Assembly: GCF_904848665.1 (NCBI RefSeq)
Contig: NZ_CAJHCQ010000002.1
Coordinates: forward strand, 643,971 to 707,970
DNA from: Paraburkholderia hiiakae
GTDB taxonomy: Bacteria > Pseudomonadota > Gammaproteobacteria > Burkholderiales > Burkholderiaceae
Length of the DNA: 64,000 bases
Direction: 5' to 3'
The notes under the pieces: model-generated
The model's database searches: none
What the model saw: only the letters and a program-made list of their open reading frames with translations
Told to the model about the DNA's origin: nothing
Part shown: positions 25,919-35,457 of the stretch, in pieces
How positions within the stretch are numbered: position 1 is the first letter of the stretch
Layout of the letters: every line of letters begins with the position of its first letter
Position numbers and translations under genes: made by a program

Positions 25919-28045
25919 TCAATGCGGCACGTTCACGACGCCATCGTTCGCGCGAATCGCATTGCTGCCCGGATTCTCCACGATGGCCGGCAGGTTCGCG
26001 AGACCCAGCGGCGGTGCGGCGCCCGGACTGCCGCCGCGTGGGATCGTGCGGATGACCTGCGACGGCGGCAGCGGCGTGCCGTTCTTCAGGTGACTCCACA
26101 TCAGATTGAGCGCTGCGATGTTGTAGTAATGAACCGGCACGAAGCGCGTATCGAAGCCCGGCACGGCGAGGAAGGCATCGAAGTGCTGCCCGTTCATCAC
26201 CTCGTAAAGCGACACGTGGCTGCGCGAGCCTTCTCGTTCGCTGTTTGCCGCGAGATACGCGCGCGAAGCATGGTTGATCGGCACGAGCGCATCGCTGCGG
26301 CCTTGCACGATGATCGCAGGCTTGCCGTGCAGGTTCGCATTGACGCTGATCGCCTGGACGCTTTGGCGCATGCGCGGATTTCCCTTCGTCCACAGCGCAC
26401 GCAGGCAGGCCGCGCCCGCGAAGCTGGCATCGGGCGTCGCGAGCCGATGATCGGCGCCGCCCGGCGGCGTGACGTTGTAGACGAGACTGACGCCATTGGT
26501 CGGCGGCACACCGTTACCCACGCCGAAGATCGTGAGCAGGGGCGAGACGGCGGGCGCAACGCCCGCAGCGCCCGTCGAAGCGTTCGTCGTGCCGAAGCTG
26601 AAGCCGCACAGGTTGTCTACCACGCTCGACCTCGTGTAGGCATCGGCGTAAGTCACGGCGACGGCTGGCACGGCTTGCGAATCCCACATCGGCGCGTGTA
26701 GCAGATCGGAGTCCGCTTCATAGCCGGCTTCGTGCAGGCGTGCGAGCGCATCGTTTGCCTGCGCTTGCGTATCGCCGCCGTGTATGTAGCCTGCCGCCGC
26801 GAGCGACGTGCAGCGCGCCTCGCGAATAGCGGTTGTGGTCGCAACGGGCAGCGCCGTGAGGTAGGGCGCGCCAGTGGCGGCGTCAGCGAGCGCGGCGCAG
26901 GGTTGCAGCAGGTTCGCGAGCGTCGTGTAGTCGGCCAGCGGTTTGCCGGCCGCAGCAATACGCTGACCGCCTTCCCTGACTTGCGCGTCGCCGGGCATGC
27001 GCACGTTGATCTGCGGCTCCCCAACGACGACAGCCGTGATCCACTTGCCCGTGTCCTGTTCGGCCGCCGCGAGCGACGCGCCGCCGCCGTTGCTCACGGA
27101 AGCCGCGATCGTCGTGATGTCGCCGCTCGCGTAGCGCACGCCGTGATTCGATGCATCGACGCGCGGCGCGAACTGCTGGTTGAGCACCCAGTACGCGAAC
27201 TGGACTGCCTCGAGGGTGTCCTTGCCCCAGTCCGCCTCGGGGTTCAACTGGGAATGCGCATGCTTGAACGCATAGCGGTTCGGAAACTTCTGGTTGTACG
27301 CGGCGAGCGCTCCCGCCGGCACGTTCGCGGTGAACAGGCTCGCGCGTCCCGCCGTTGCGGCATCGGCGGTGCGGCCATCGATCAGCGTGACGAGACCGCT
27401 CATCAGTTCTTCTGCGCCGTTGCCCGTGCCCTTGTCGGTATAGGCAACCGCGCAGCCGCGCTTGAGTCCCCACTCGCCGGCCGCCGAGATTGCGCCGTAC
27501 ACGCCGCGCGAGCCCGACGACGTGGCGGTCACGATGCACGGGTTCGCCGGATCGAAACTGGCTGGCACTTGTACGAGCAGGCTGACGTTCTGGCGGCCGC
27601 TGCCGTCGTCGGCGAATGCGAGATATTCGGTGCCGGCGATTTTGCCTTCGCCCAGTGTGTCGTTGCCATAGAGATCGACGTTAGGCCCCCAGAAGCGGCC
27701 ATAGCCGCCGTTCGCACTGATGTCGACGAGCGCGCGATAGTTCGACCAGATCGCAAGCCTGCGCAGTTCGGCTGCCGTCGGGGCCGCAGGATTCGCGATG
27801 GTCGGCTGCGCGCCGGCAAGCCCGGTTTTGCCGAGGCCGGCGGTCAGCAGATCGTCACTGACGCCGTCGTAGCTGGTGGTTTGCAGGCTGCTCGCCACCA
27901 CGAATGGCGGCAGTCTGTTCAGTGCTGCGTGATTGGCGTTGTTGTCGGCAGCGCGCGCGCCAGGCACGAGCGCCGCGCCTGCCATGGCGATCGCGGCACC
28001 GAGCCGTGCCGTTTTACACCGGACTGCTAACGGAGTATCTCTCAT
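25919..28045 (-). CDS. D-(-)-3-hydroxybutyrate oligomer hydrolase
   Basis: 708 residues from ATG 28045 (AAGGAAACACC upstream). An N-terminal signal ends at VPGARAAD, suggesting export or a periplasmic form. Family landmarks of 3HB-oligomer hydrolases: SSLQTTSYDGVSDDLLTAGLG near the mature start, LFTANVPAGALAAYNQ, HAHSQLNPEADWGKDTLEAV, and the serine-containing SVSNGGGASLAA lipase-box-like motif. The enzyme splits soluble 3-hydroxybutyrate oligomers from PHB depolymerase action into monomers. It is common in Ralstonia/Burkholderia. It stands as a single gene, preceded by a 235-bp gap. Confidence 0.92.
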   Translation of the reverse strand: MRDTPLAVRCKTARLGAAIAMAGAALVPGARAADNNANHAALNRLPPFVVASSLQTTSYDGVSDDLLTAGLGKTGLAGAQPTIANPAAPTAAELRRLAIWSNYRALVDISANGGYGRFWGPNVDLYGNDTLGEGKIAGTEYLAFADDGSGRQNVSLLVQVPASFDPANPCIVTATSSGSRGVYGAISAAGEWGLKRGCAVAYTDKGTGNGAEELMSGLVTLIDGRTADAATAGRASLFTANVPAGALAAYNQKFPNRYAFKHAHSQLNPEADWGKDTLEAVQFAYWVLNQQFAPRVDASNHGVRYASGDITTIAASVSNGGGASLAAAEQDTGKWITAVVVGEPQINVRMPGDAQVREGGQRIAAAGKPLADYTTLANLLQPCAALADAATGAPYLTALPVATTTAIREARCTSLAAAGYIHGGDTQAQANDALARLHEAGYEADSDLLHAPMWDSQAVPAVAVTYADAYTRSSVVDNLCGFSFGTTNASTGAAGVAPAVSPLLTIFGVGNGVPPTNGVSLVYNVTPPGGADHRLATPDASFAGAACLRALWTKGNPRMRQSVQAISVNANLHGKPAIIVQGRSDALVPINHASRAYLAANSEREGSRSHVSLYEVMNGQHFDAFLAVPGFDTRFVPVHYYNIAALNLMWSHLKNGTPLPPSQVIRTIPRGGSPGAAPPLGLANLPAIVENPGSNAIRANDGVVNVPH

Positions 28046-28280
28046 GGGTGTTTCCTTGTTTGTTGTTAGGGTAGGACGCACTGCATCGGGAAGGCCGTCG
28101 CGACGTGCCGGCATCGCGGCACTCATGGACATTAGGACATCCTGAAAGCAGATACCAGGAGAGATTGTGTGCGCGCGCAAGGGGATCCGCTTCCACGTCG
28201 TACTGACGTTGGAAGGCGGGACTTGCGCGGCCGATTACGCGATTTGGGGATCGCGTTCCCGTGACGGGTGACTGGCGGCG

Positions 28281-29381
28281 TTATTTGCACAGCAGGAGCA
28301 AGCGCTCCTGATCCGAGCATGGCCGTCCATCGGCTCGTTGCGTGGCGGGGGCGCCTTGTGCCGCCGCCGGGGCTTTTGCGGCCTGCGCTGCGGCGTGATG
28401 GGCGAAACACGCCTTCAGGCGTCGCTCGACGGGCTGATAGTATTGCCAGCCTTTGCCGAGGCCAGGTAGTTCAAGCTTCACTTGCTTCCACTTCGGATGG
28501 CCGTGCTCCTGCAGGTTGTCGAAGTTCTCGCAGAGCGAATCGGCAAAGCGCTTCAGGTTGCCGACCGTGTCGCGCAGGTTGTAGTCGTAGGTGACGAGAA
28601 AGGCCTTGACTGTCCAGGTCGACACGTCTTCTTTCAGCCAGTTCGGGTAGCTCGAAACGTGAATGGTCGCGGGATAATAGGTTTGCTTCGCGCGCGCCGT
28701 TTCTGGCGCGTTTGGATCGACGTGCAGGAAGCGGATCTGCTGCAGCAGTTCGGGGTTCATGTCCGTAAAGAGCTTGGCGGGCTGCCCGGCGACGATGATC
28801 GCCACGTCGATCTTCTTGACGATGAGCGCGGCGAGCGCGTCTTCGTTGCTCAGGTGCTGCGCGTTCTGCTCGGGAATGGGCTGACCGAACATGAGGCGGT
28901 ATAGCGTCGTTGCCGACTGAGCGGTGCCGCTGCCGATCAGGCCGACGCTGATTACCTTGTCCTTGATCTCGTTGATCGCCTTCATTGGCGAGTCGTTACG
29001 CACGACAAAGTAAATCTCTTCGTCATAGAGCGGCATGATGAGCCGCAGCGGCCGTATCAGTGTGCCGGCATCTTCATTGCCGGAATTGGCCATGTCGACG
29101 TAGGCCTGGTAGACGTCGGACTGCACGAGCGCGAGCTTCACGCCGGGCTCGAAACGCATGCGCTGCACGTTTTCCGCCGAGCCTTTCGATGGAATCACTT
29201 CGAGGTCGATGCCGGCCGGCGGCGCTACCCATTTCGCCAGGTCCTGACCGATCTGAATGTATGTGCCGCGCTCTGGGCCGGTCACGATCCGGTAGTGCGC
29301 ATCTGCCTCGGCAGCGACGGCGAGCGTTGAGAAAAGCAGGGCGATCAGCGCCGCCACTCCCGCTAGAATCGTTTTCAACAT
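28281..29381 (-). CDS. TAXI-family TRAP transporter solute-binding protein
   Basis: 366 residues with a signal peptide (ILAGVAALIALLFSTLAVAAEA). The start of the mature part, YRIVTGPERGTYIQIGQDLAKWVAP, and AENVQRMRFEPGVKLALVQSDV match the TAXI (TRAP-associated extracytoplasmic immunogenic) binding proteins; a Cys/Ala-rich tail follows. No TRAP membrane subunits (DctQM or fused) are near, so this is an orphan binding protein or one shared with a distant permease. It is 60 nt downstream of a zinc-ribbon membrane protein on the same strand, probably co-transcribed. Confidence 0.88.
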   Translation of the reverse strand: MLKTILAGVAALIALLFSTLAVAAEADAHYRIVTGPERGTYIQIGQDLAKWVAPPAGIDLEVIPSKGSAENVQRMRFEPGVKLALVQSDVYQAYVDMANSGNEDAGTLIRPLRLIMPLYDEEIYFVVRNDSPMKAINEIKDKVISVGLIGSGTAQSATTLYRLMFGQPIPEQNAQHLSNEDALAALIVKKIDVAIIVAGQPAKLFTDMNPELLQQIRFLHVDPNAPETARAKQTYYPATIHVSSYPNWLKEDVSTWTVKAFLVTYDYNLRDTVGNLKRFADSLCENFDNLQEHGHPKWKQVKLELPGLGKGWQYYQPVERRLKACFAHHAAAQAAKAPAAAQGAPATQRADGRPCSDQERLLLLCK

Positions 29382-29441
29382 GGTCTCTCTCCCGCTCTGT
29401 TTGTGATGTACGGCAGACTTCGTTATGTTAGGGAATCCTTT

Positions 29442-30638
29442 TCAATGCGTGGCGCCTGGTGGCGCGGTGTGCGTCCAGCCGTTTTGCACGATCGCGCGCT
29501 GCCGTGCGTCGGCACTGTTGTCGTTGCTGGCGGGACTGGCAGCCGTCGCCGCGTTCGTCATATTCGTTGCATTCGTTGCGTTCGTTGCGTTCGTCGCGTT
29601 CGTCGTATCAGGCAGCGGTGGCGGCGATGGGTTCGTGTTCCAATCCTGCGACGACGGCAGTCGCACGGTGTTCGCTGCGTGCGGCATGGGTGCTGCCGCG
29701 TTCGCTTGCGGGGCGCCATTGGGCGAGCTGAGCGGTTTCCAGGCAGACGATACGATGGCGCGCTCCATAAACGATTGCGCGGCTTGACTGCTCGAATCGA
29801 TCGCCAGTGCCTCCGAAGCTTGTTGCTGCACGCAGCCCCAGACACGCTGTGCGGCACAGCGGTCCGCGTTTTGCAACGCGATATCGCGCCGTTGCTCGCG
29901 CGCCGCGATATCTCTTTGTAGCGCGTGTGCCTCTTCGTTGTTCGGGTCGCGTGCGAGCACGGCATTGGCCGCGGCGCTCGCGTCGAACAGGTTGTTTTGA
30001 GCAAGACTGGTACGCGCGACACGCAGGCCGTCGGCCACATCCGCGATTTGCGGCGCGGCGTGTGCATTCGGCGCGGGCGATTGAGGCTCGACGCGGGTCT
30101 CCGTGCTCGCAGCAGCGGGCGTTTCATCCGTCTGTTGCCGAGGCGCATTGATCGAAACCGATCCGCCCGAAGAATGCAGGGTCGCTTCGCTCGCTGTGTC
30201 CTCCCGCTGGCGGTTGGTGCCGAGCAGCAGATACGTGCCGTATGCGAAAGCAAGAATGAATGCGATGACGAATAGGCCCTTGGGAAAGATCCACTGCCCC
30301 ATCTGCGAAAACCGCAAGTTCTGCGCGAGTTGCATGGCGTGCTGCGCGGCGTGCTGCACGCCGTTCTGTTCAGTGTGCGGGTAGCTGGGGTCCAGCGATG
30401 GCCCATCGGACGGGGGCACGCCCGCCGGCGCCATCTTCGCGGCCGAGGGTGCGGGGGGCGCCGCCGTAGTGGCGCCGAGGGGTGTCATCGTGGCTTTCGG
30501 ATGGGTGCCTAGCGAAACTTTGTCGAGCGGAGAATCCGTGCCGCAGTAAGGACAGAATTCGAAGTTCTCATACAGCAGCCCGCCGCAGCGCTTGCACGCG
30601 GAGGGGAAGTTATGGTCGCGACCAATCTGAGCGGACAT
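29442..30638 (-). CDS. Zinc-ribbon, single-TM protein with Asn-Ala-Thr repeats
   Basis: 398 residues. N-terminal zinc ribbon (C15, C18, C29, C32 in ACKRCGG...FCPYCG), a Pro/Ala-rich linker, a membrane helix at about 116-140 (FPKGLFVIAFILAFAYGTYLLLG), then a periplasmic part with a helical segment (GLRVARTSLAQNNLFDASAAANAVLARDPNNEEAHALQRDIAAREQ) that looks TPR-like. Near the C-terminus, tandem NAT units are encoded by a 9-bp DNA repeat at about 29562-29615. No family name; zinc-ribbon-plus-TPR membrane proteins are often assembly or stress factors. Cotranscribed with the TAXI protein. Confidence 0.78.
   Translation of the reverse strand: MSAQIGRDHNFPSACKRCGGLLYENFEFCPYCGTDSPLDKVSLGTHPKATMTPLGATTAAPPAPSAAKMAPAGVPPSDGPSLDPSYPHTEQNGVQHAAQHAMQLAQNLRFSQMGQWIFPKGLFVIAFILAFAYGTYLLLGTNRQREDTASEATLHSSGGSVSINAPRQQTDETPAAASTETRVEPQSPAPNAHAAPQIADVADGLRVARTSLAQNNLFDASAAANAVLARDPNNEEAHALQRDIAAREQRRDIALQNADRCAAQRVWGCVQQQASEALAIDSSSQAAQSFMERAIVSSAWKPLSSPNGAPQANAAAPMPHAANTVRLPSSQDWNTNPSPPPLPDTTNATNATNATNATNMTNAATAASPASNDNSADARQRAIVQNGWTHTAPPGATH
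29562..29615. repeat. 9-bp coding tandem repeat
   Basis: Six near-identical 9-bp units of the form TTCGTTGCG follow one another inside the zinc-ribbon gene, encoding repeated Asn-Ala-Thr on the minus strand. Because the unit is a multiple of three, slippage changes repeat number without breaking the frame. Confidence 0.8.
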
Positions 30639-31491
30639 GATGTCGTCCCACCGTTATGGCGATGCCATTTCGGCATGCTCAGAATCGTCGTTGAAGCGAA
30701 GCGCGATGCCCCGCGGAACTCACGATCTGCATGCGCAGGAAAGCGGCGTGGCCGACCGAGCGCAGCCGCGTTAAGAAAATATGGTTGATTTCCCACAGCG
30801 CGTCAATCTCCGCTGTTGCCTGGCGCACATATGCGTGGTGGCTTAATTCTGGTGAAGATTGAGGTGCGGAACGTTTTACCGCGCAATTCAGGTTTCGTGT
30901 GCGTGCTGCTTTTATTTATAAGGGTAGCGAAATGACCGAGCGTGCTTCTTTACGGTCCTGCACCGAACGAGAAATGTGGCCCCAATTGAACACGCTGGCC
31001 GATGGCCGCCAACCACGGATTGCAATCATTCAGACAAACGCTGAGGCCTTGTCGAGCATGCAATTCGTCATTCGCTCACGGCCGCGTTGCAACGAGATCT
31101 CGCATCGCCGGCACGCATGCACCTGTTGGTTTCGTGCTTGCTGGAATTGCTGCGTGCGCATCGAATCAGCACGCATAGCTTGCGAAACTATCCCTTGACA
31201 AAGTACCGCGGCGCCTCCTATTTTTCCTCTGCCATCTTTCATTACAAAATATTTCCCGCGAAATCATGTCGGCGAAACTCAATGTATTCGCCTCATGCGC
31301 TATGGGTTATTTAGTTATCCATAGTAAATAAATAACGCTCAAATTGAATCGACTTTGTCAGGAATGGAAAGTTAAATGTCAGCCGCTGTATGCCGTTAGT
31401 GCATTTGAATTTCGATGCTTTTTTCAAGGCTTCATTTCCGGCGAAGGCGGTCCCCGCGTAGTGTGACGTCATCATTCGAAGGGGTATAACA
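30639..31491. other. Intergenic region with possible decayed gene
   Basis: This 853-bp gap has no convincing intact gene. Around 30931-31200 two overlapping plus-strand frames each read like protein in part: MTERASLRSCTEREMWPQLN from 30931, and, in another frame near 31060-31195, VEHAIRHSLTAALQRDL then RMHLLVSCLLELLRAHR. That pattern suggests a frameshifted remnant of a small helical protein, but it may be chance. The remainder, 31200-31491, is clearly AT-rich and probably holds the promoter of the S10-like lipoprotein gene. Confidence 0.3.
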
Positions 31492-33315
31492 ATGCATCCG
31501 GACAGTAGACCCAGCGTGGGTTGTAGCCGTAGTTGGAGCCAGCTGCGCCATGCAGGCGCGATGGCTATTGGTGTGCTGATGCTTGCGGGATGCGGAGGCG
31601 GCGATAGCAGCCCGTCCTCGTCTGCCGCGAGCGCGCTGAACCAGGTTTCGGCGAGTGCTAAGGCAGCCGCGCAGACGCCAAATTCATCAAACGCAAACCA
31701 GCCCTACACGGACCCGATCGCGTACTCGGCAAATGCCAACGATGGCCTTGCCGTGTCGCAGGTCGCCGAAAAAGCCGCAATCATGCATTACCAGTGGAGT
31801 TCGGGGAAAACGACCATCAACTACACGACGACAACCGGCCATTTGACCGCTTCTGACGCGAACGGCAATCCGGAAGCGACGATGTCGTATGTCGCTTATA
31901 CCGCGCCGAGCACAAACGGTTCGCCGCGGCCGGTGACGTTCATCTATAACGGTGGTCCGGGTTCGTCATCGATCTGGTTGCGTCTCGGCTCGTTTGCGCC
32001 AACGCGTGTCGCCACGCCCGATCCGCTGCTCACCAACTGGCCGAACTTTCCACTCGTCGACAATGCGGAGAGCCTGATCGACACCACGGACATGGTGTTC
32101 ATCGACCCGCCGGGCACGGGGCTTTCGGAGGCCATCCTGCCGAACACGAACCAGAAGTTCTGGGGCTGCGATCCAGACGTGGACGTGATGCGCGATTTCA
32201 TCAAGCGCTATCTGGCGGTGAATAATCGCGGCAGTTCACCGATCTATCTCTACGGCGAATCGTATGGCACGCCGCGCACCGACATGCTTGCGCTCGCGCT
32301 CGAAGCGGCGGGCGTGCAACTGACCGGCATCGTGCTTCAGTCGTCCATCCTGAATTACTTTGCCGACGCGATCGAGGCGACGGCGATCACGGATTCAACG
32401 GCAGGTTTGCAGCTCGACACCGATACGCTCGCGGGCTATTACCCCGGCTATGCCGAAGTGGCGGCCTACTTCAATCTGGTTTCGCCGCCATTGATCGATC
32501 AAGGACTCTTTGCGCTGCAGTCGGAGATCTTCGCGACAGGTCAGTACCAGCATTTCAGGAAATACGCGCAATCGTGGGTGCTGAGTCAACTCGGCATTCC
32601 CGACGCGCTCGGCAATCCTGTCTTTCCGCCCGAGAAAACGCTGGATTCGTGGCGCTGGCCTTCGAGCCTCACGTTGCAGGCGCTCAATGGCTATTTCAAC
32701 GTGAATCCCTTCAATAACGAACTGATTCCGGGCACGACGATCGGGCGTTACGATGGGCGCGTGTCGTTGCCGGATTCGGATCCGCGTTTGCAGAGCGACG
32801 GCGACCCATCGGACATCCTCATCTCGCAGCCGTTCACGACCGCACTCGCCACGCAGATGCCGGATTATCTCGGCTACACGGCGCCGAATGCGACGTACAT
32901 GCCGCTGAACGACAACATCATCGAGGTCTGGGACTTCTCGCACGACGGCCAGCCACTGCCCGATACGCTACCCGACCTGCTCGGCGCGATTCAGCTCAAT
33001 CCGCAGCTCAAGGTGCTTTCGGAGAACGGTTATCACGATCTCGCAACGCCGTTCTTCAATACAGAGAAGCAGCTTGCTCGCCTGCAAACGGTGGCGGGTT
33101 TGCGCCCGAACCTGCAGGTCAACTTCTTCCAGGGCGGCCATATGATTTATCTGGACAACGTCGCGCGCCCGAAGATGAAGGCCGATCTCGTGAGCTACTA
33201 TGGTGGCCAACCCATACCATTGGCGCTTTCGCTCTGGACGCTTCCGCAGCCGTGGCCCGACGAGAGTCCCGCGGGCACGCCGACTTCCACTGCAGTCGCG
33301 GCAGCGGGCCAATAA
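31492..33315 (+). CDS. S10 serine carboxypeptidase-like lipoprotein
   Basis: 607 residues. The N-terminus has a hydrophobic stretch ending in the lipobox LMLAGC (C34), then a low-complexity Ser/Ala linker to about residue 70, so it is probably an outer- or inner-membrane lipoprotein. The catalytic domain matches peptidase S10: oxyanion-hole FIYNGGPGSSSIWLRLGSF, PPGTGLSEA, nucleophile S257 in YLYGESYGT, and a late Asp (GYHDLATPF) and His (QGGHMIYLD). S10 enzymes remove C-terminal residues or act as acyltransferases. The gene stands alone after a long AT-rich leader. Confidence 0.9.
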   Translation: MHPDSRPSVGCSRSWSQLRHAGAMAIGVLMLAGCGGGDSSPSSSAASALNQVSASAKAAAQTPNSSNANQPYTDPIAYSANANDGLAVSQVAEKAAIMHYQWSSGKTTINYTTTTGHLTASDANGNPEATMSYVAYTAPSTNGSPRPVTFIYNGGPGSSSIWLRLGSFAPTRVATPDPLLTNWPNFPLVDNAESLIDTTDMVFIDPPGTGLSEAILPNTNQKFWGCDPDVDVMRDFIKRYLAVNNRGSSPIYLYGESYGTPRTDMLALALEAAGVQLTGIVLQSSILNYFADAIEATAITDSTAGLQLDTDTLAGYYPGYAEVAAYFNLVSPPLIDQGLFALQSEIFATGQYQHFRKYAQSWVLSQLGIPDALGNPVFPPEKTLDSWRWPSSLTLQALNGYFNVNPFNNELIPGTTIGRYDGRVSLPDSDPRLQSDGDPSDILISQPFTTALATQMPDYLGYTAPNATYMPLNDNIIEVWDFSHDGQPLPDTLPDLLGAIQLNPQLKVLSENGYHDLATPFFNTEKQLARLQTVAGLRPNLQVNFFQGGHMIYLDNVARPKMKADLVSYYGGQPIPLALSLWTLPQPWPDESPAGTPTSTAVAAAGQ

Positions 33316-33401
33316 CGTCACAGATCGGGGTTTGCGTCGAGCGTCGATATTCGATATTCGATGTGGTGACCCCGCTCCTCACTCATTGAAGGCGAGCGAT
33401 C

Positions 33402-33800
33402 ATGTCTACATTCAAAAAGCTATGGTGCATTACGCCGCTCATGGTTTGCGCGGTTGCTGCCGTCACACTGGCCAACGCCCAGGCCGCAACGCAGGCGGTG
33501 GCGCCCGTTCAACTCCCGAAGGGCGGCCACGGTGTGGATGGCCCATTTTTCCCGTCTAACCGGCCAGCGCCGCTCACGCCCTCCACGGGTACGCAATTGC
33601 AGCAGCAGGCGCAGCAGCGAGTGGCGGCTCGACTAGGCGCGAATTCCGCGTTGAGCAACGGCGCTTCGATTACGAAAGCTCAGGCGCAAAGCAGCGGGCT
33701 GGGGTACATCGCGCAGCATTTCGATCAGATCGACACGGCGCATACCGGCCGTGTGTCGATGGGCGACGTGCAGCAATATCTGCAGAAGCAGGGCCAATGA
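33402..33800 (+). CDS. Secreted EF-hand-like small protein
   Basis: 132 residues. Signal peptide FKKLWCITPLMVCAVAAVTLANAQA. After a Pro/Gln-rich middle, the C-terminus has one EF-hand-like loop, DQIDTAHTGRVSMGDVQQYL, with Asp/Asp/His/Gly spacing close to the 12-residue calcium loop but with Ser at the usual Glu position, so calcium binding is uncertain. Burkholderia has many such short periplasmic EF-hand proteins. Its stop overlaps the next start (ATGA), so the two are coupled. Confidence 0.75.
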   Translation: MSTFKKLWCITPLMVCAVAAVTLANAQAATQAVAPVQLPKGGHGVDGPFFPSNRPAPLTPSTGTQLQQQAQQRVAARLGANSALSNGASITKAQAQSSGLGYIAQHFDQIDTAHTGRVSMGDVQQYLQKQGQ

Positions 33801-34456
33801 GGGCACATGTGCGTCGCGCCGCAGCGATCGGCGTCGTGTGCGTGCTGGCGGCGGGGCCGGGCGCCCCGTCGAGCTTCGCGCTCGACGCCGCTTCCATTGT
33901 GCTGCCTCAGGACGCGCCGCACTACACGGTCGGGGACAACTGGACCTTCGAGCGGTCCGACCCGCTGTCCGGTAAGAGTCGAACCTTCACGCAAACCGTG
34001 ACGTCCGTCGATGCAGACGGCAGTGCATCGCTTCTGGTCGGCCCGGGCGGCGGGCGTCTGGAACTCACCTCCGAAGCCAATGTGATTCCCAATGGCGCCG
34101 ACGCGCGTGCCTGCGGGATCGCCCTGCATTTTCCGCTGCGAGCCGGTGAGCGCTATGAGGCCGACTGCATAGCGAGGACCCCTTCAGGCATGAGGGTGCA
34201 GCGCCGAGCCCAATGTGAAGTGCAAGGCGTGGAGACGGTCAGGACGAAGGCGGGCGCTTTCTCCGCGATCAAGATCACGATGAGCGGTGTCTGGCAGCCG
34301 CAGTACGGCCCGGGCGGCGGCCCGATGGAGGAGACGCTCTGGTATGCCCCGAGCGTCAAGCGCGTGGTGCGTGAAGAGTTTCAAGGGCGTCTCGCCGGCA
34401 GGGGCGCGCCCGCGACGAACGCGATCGAACTGGTGCATTACGCGGTGAAGCCGTAA
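33797..34456 (+). CDS. Secreted hypothetical protein, beta-rich
   Basis: 219 residues starting inside the stop of the preceding gene (ATGA). Signal peptide AAIGVVCVLAAGPGAPSSFA. The mature part is beta-rich with DNWTFERSDPLSGKSRTFTQTV, a single pair of cysteines that may form a disulfide (ACGIAL and EADCIA, also QCEVQ), and VETVRTKAGAFSAIKI and EETLWYAPSVKRVVREE, features shared by uncharacterised periplasmic lipoprotein-like DUFs. Function unknown; probably acts with the EF-hand protein. Confidence 0.7.
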   Translation: MRAHVRRAAAIGVVCVLAAGPGAPSSFALDAASIVLPQDAPHYTVGDNWTFERSDPLSGKSRTFTQTVTSVDADGSASLLVGPGGGRLELTSEANVIPNGADARACGIALHFPLRAGERYEADCIARTPSGMRVQRRAQCEVQGVETVRTKAGAFSAIKITMSGVWQPQYGPGGGPMEETLWYAPSVKRVVREEFQGRLAGRGAPATNAIELVHYAVKP

Positions 34457-34552
34457 CACGCTCGCACGTTTGTCCTCCAACTAGTCTGCACACGAAATCT
34501 CCCGCTGTCTCGTTCTCATTTACGGATTCCGCTAAGCGCGCCTCTCGTTGTC

Positions 34553-34599
34553 GGAAGGGCCACGTTGCACATATTCGCTTCGTGCAACGTGGCCCTTCC
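34553..34599. terminator. Long perfect hairpin, bidirectional terminator
   Basis: Positions 34553-34570 are the exact reverse complement of 34582-34599 (18 bp, core GGCCACGTTGCAC) with an 11-base loop. It lies between convergent genes ending at 34456 (plus) and 34645 (minus). The stem is longer than most terminators and could also come from a mobile repeat; no copy is seen elsewhere in the window. Confidence 0.6.
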
Positions 34600-34644
34600 A
34601 TCATCGCGATTCTTCGCTTCGTTTCTCGACGCTATCGCCGGCGC

Positions 34645-35118
34645 TTAGCGCAGGGAATAGCCTCGGCCCTGCATGCAAGCACCCCATGCACGGTGAAAAC
34701 TTGCGAGCGCCTGTTGCTGCGCCGATTCCGTCTGTGCGTTTTGCGCCTCTGCGGCACGCTCCTGCCGCCGGTGCGCTATGCCGCCCGCAACCTCGCCGGA
34801 CACGGCGCCGATGGCCGCGCCGCGACCGGCGTTGCCCGCGATCGCGCCAGCGGCGGCACCCACGGCCGCGCCTCCGGCGGCGCCCCTGACGCGTTGGCCG
34901 TTCTGCGCTTGCGCTTGCGGCGCGCCGTTTGCCACTTTCGCCGGGTCAATGCCCGTTTGCTGTTTTGCCCACGTATAGCAAGCACTTTCATCGGCGCTTT
35001 GCTGTTGAGCGCTTTGACCTCTCGACGGATACACAGCTGTTTGTTGGGCAAGCGCCGGAAGTGCAGTACCTGCAATCAGAATTGCGGCAGGAATAAATGC
35101 GATGCGATTGATTCTCAT
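34645..35118 (-). CDS. Glycine-zipper envelope protein
   Basis: 157 residues. Signal peptide IAFIPAAILIAGTALPALA. In the middle a Gly/Ala-rich segment VRGAAGGAAVGAAAGAIAGNAGRGAAIGAVSG has the GxxxG spacing of glycine-zipper domains (17-kDa antigen/OmpA-associated type), which insert in or bind membranes. Flanking regions are Gln-rich; a Cys occurs on each side (ACYTW, GACMQG) and may pair. Such proteins are linked to envelope stress. Monocistronic. Confidence 0.82.
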   Translation of the reverse strand: MRINRIAFIPAAILIAGTALPALAQQTAVYPSRGQSAQQQSADESACYTWAKQQTGIDPAKVANGAPQAQAQNGQRVRGAAGGAAVGAAAGAIAGNAGRGAAIGAVSGEVAGGIAHRRQERAAEAQNAQTESAQQQALASFHRAWGACMQGRGYSLR

Positions 35119-35457
35119 GGAGTTCTTCTCATAGTGGCGTGAACAAGCCGGCAGAGAATATCGTGTGATCGTTCGATAGCGTAGATGGATGAATCAAGAA
35201 GCGCTTCACTCCCGTTGATAGGTGTCAATGGAAGTTGAGACAAACCGGGAGATCACGGAGTGTGGTTGTATTTATTTGATTTGCTTTTGCATAACGCAAA
35301 AAAAACGGCATTCGACAGAAATTTTGGTTCTGGCCAAATTCAATGCGCTTAATGATTTTGAAATAGGCAAGCAAGGCACCTGCGCAGCTCCGCGCGACGG
35401 TGGTGGGGCCAATGGTACGCTTGGGCTTCAAAATCACGTGGCTGGAGATTGCCTATC
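35119..35457. other. Intergenic, AT-rich, nothing firm
   Basis: Divergent region between the glycine-zipper protein and a small lipoprotein. It is AT-rich around 35260-35350 and includes an A-run (CAAAAAAAACGG). Short open frames occur but none reads like protein or has a ribosome-binding site. Probably promoters for both neighbours. Confidence 0.4.

Noticed and set aside
26732..28030. 432-codon open frame on the plus strand
   Set aside because: Antisense to the 3HB-oligomer hydrolase, which has family motifs; no motif in this frame.
29562..29615. Possible CRISPR-like short repeat array
   Set aside because: The units are 9 bp with no spacers and encode a regular tripeptide inside a gene.
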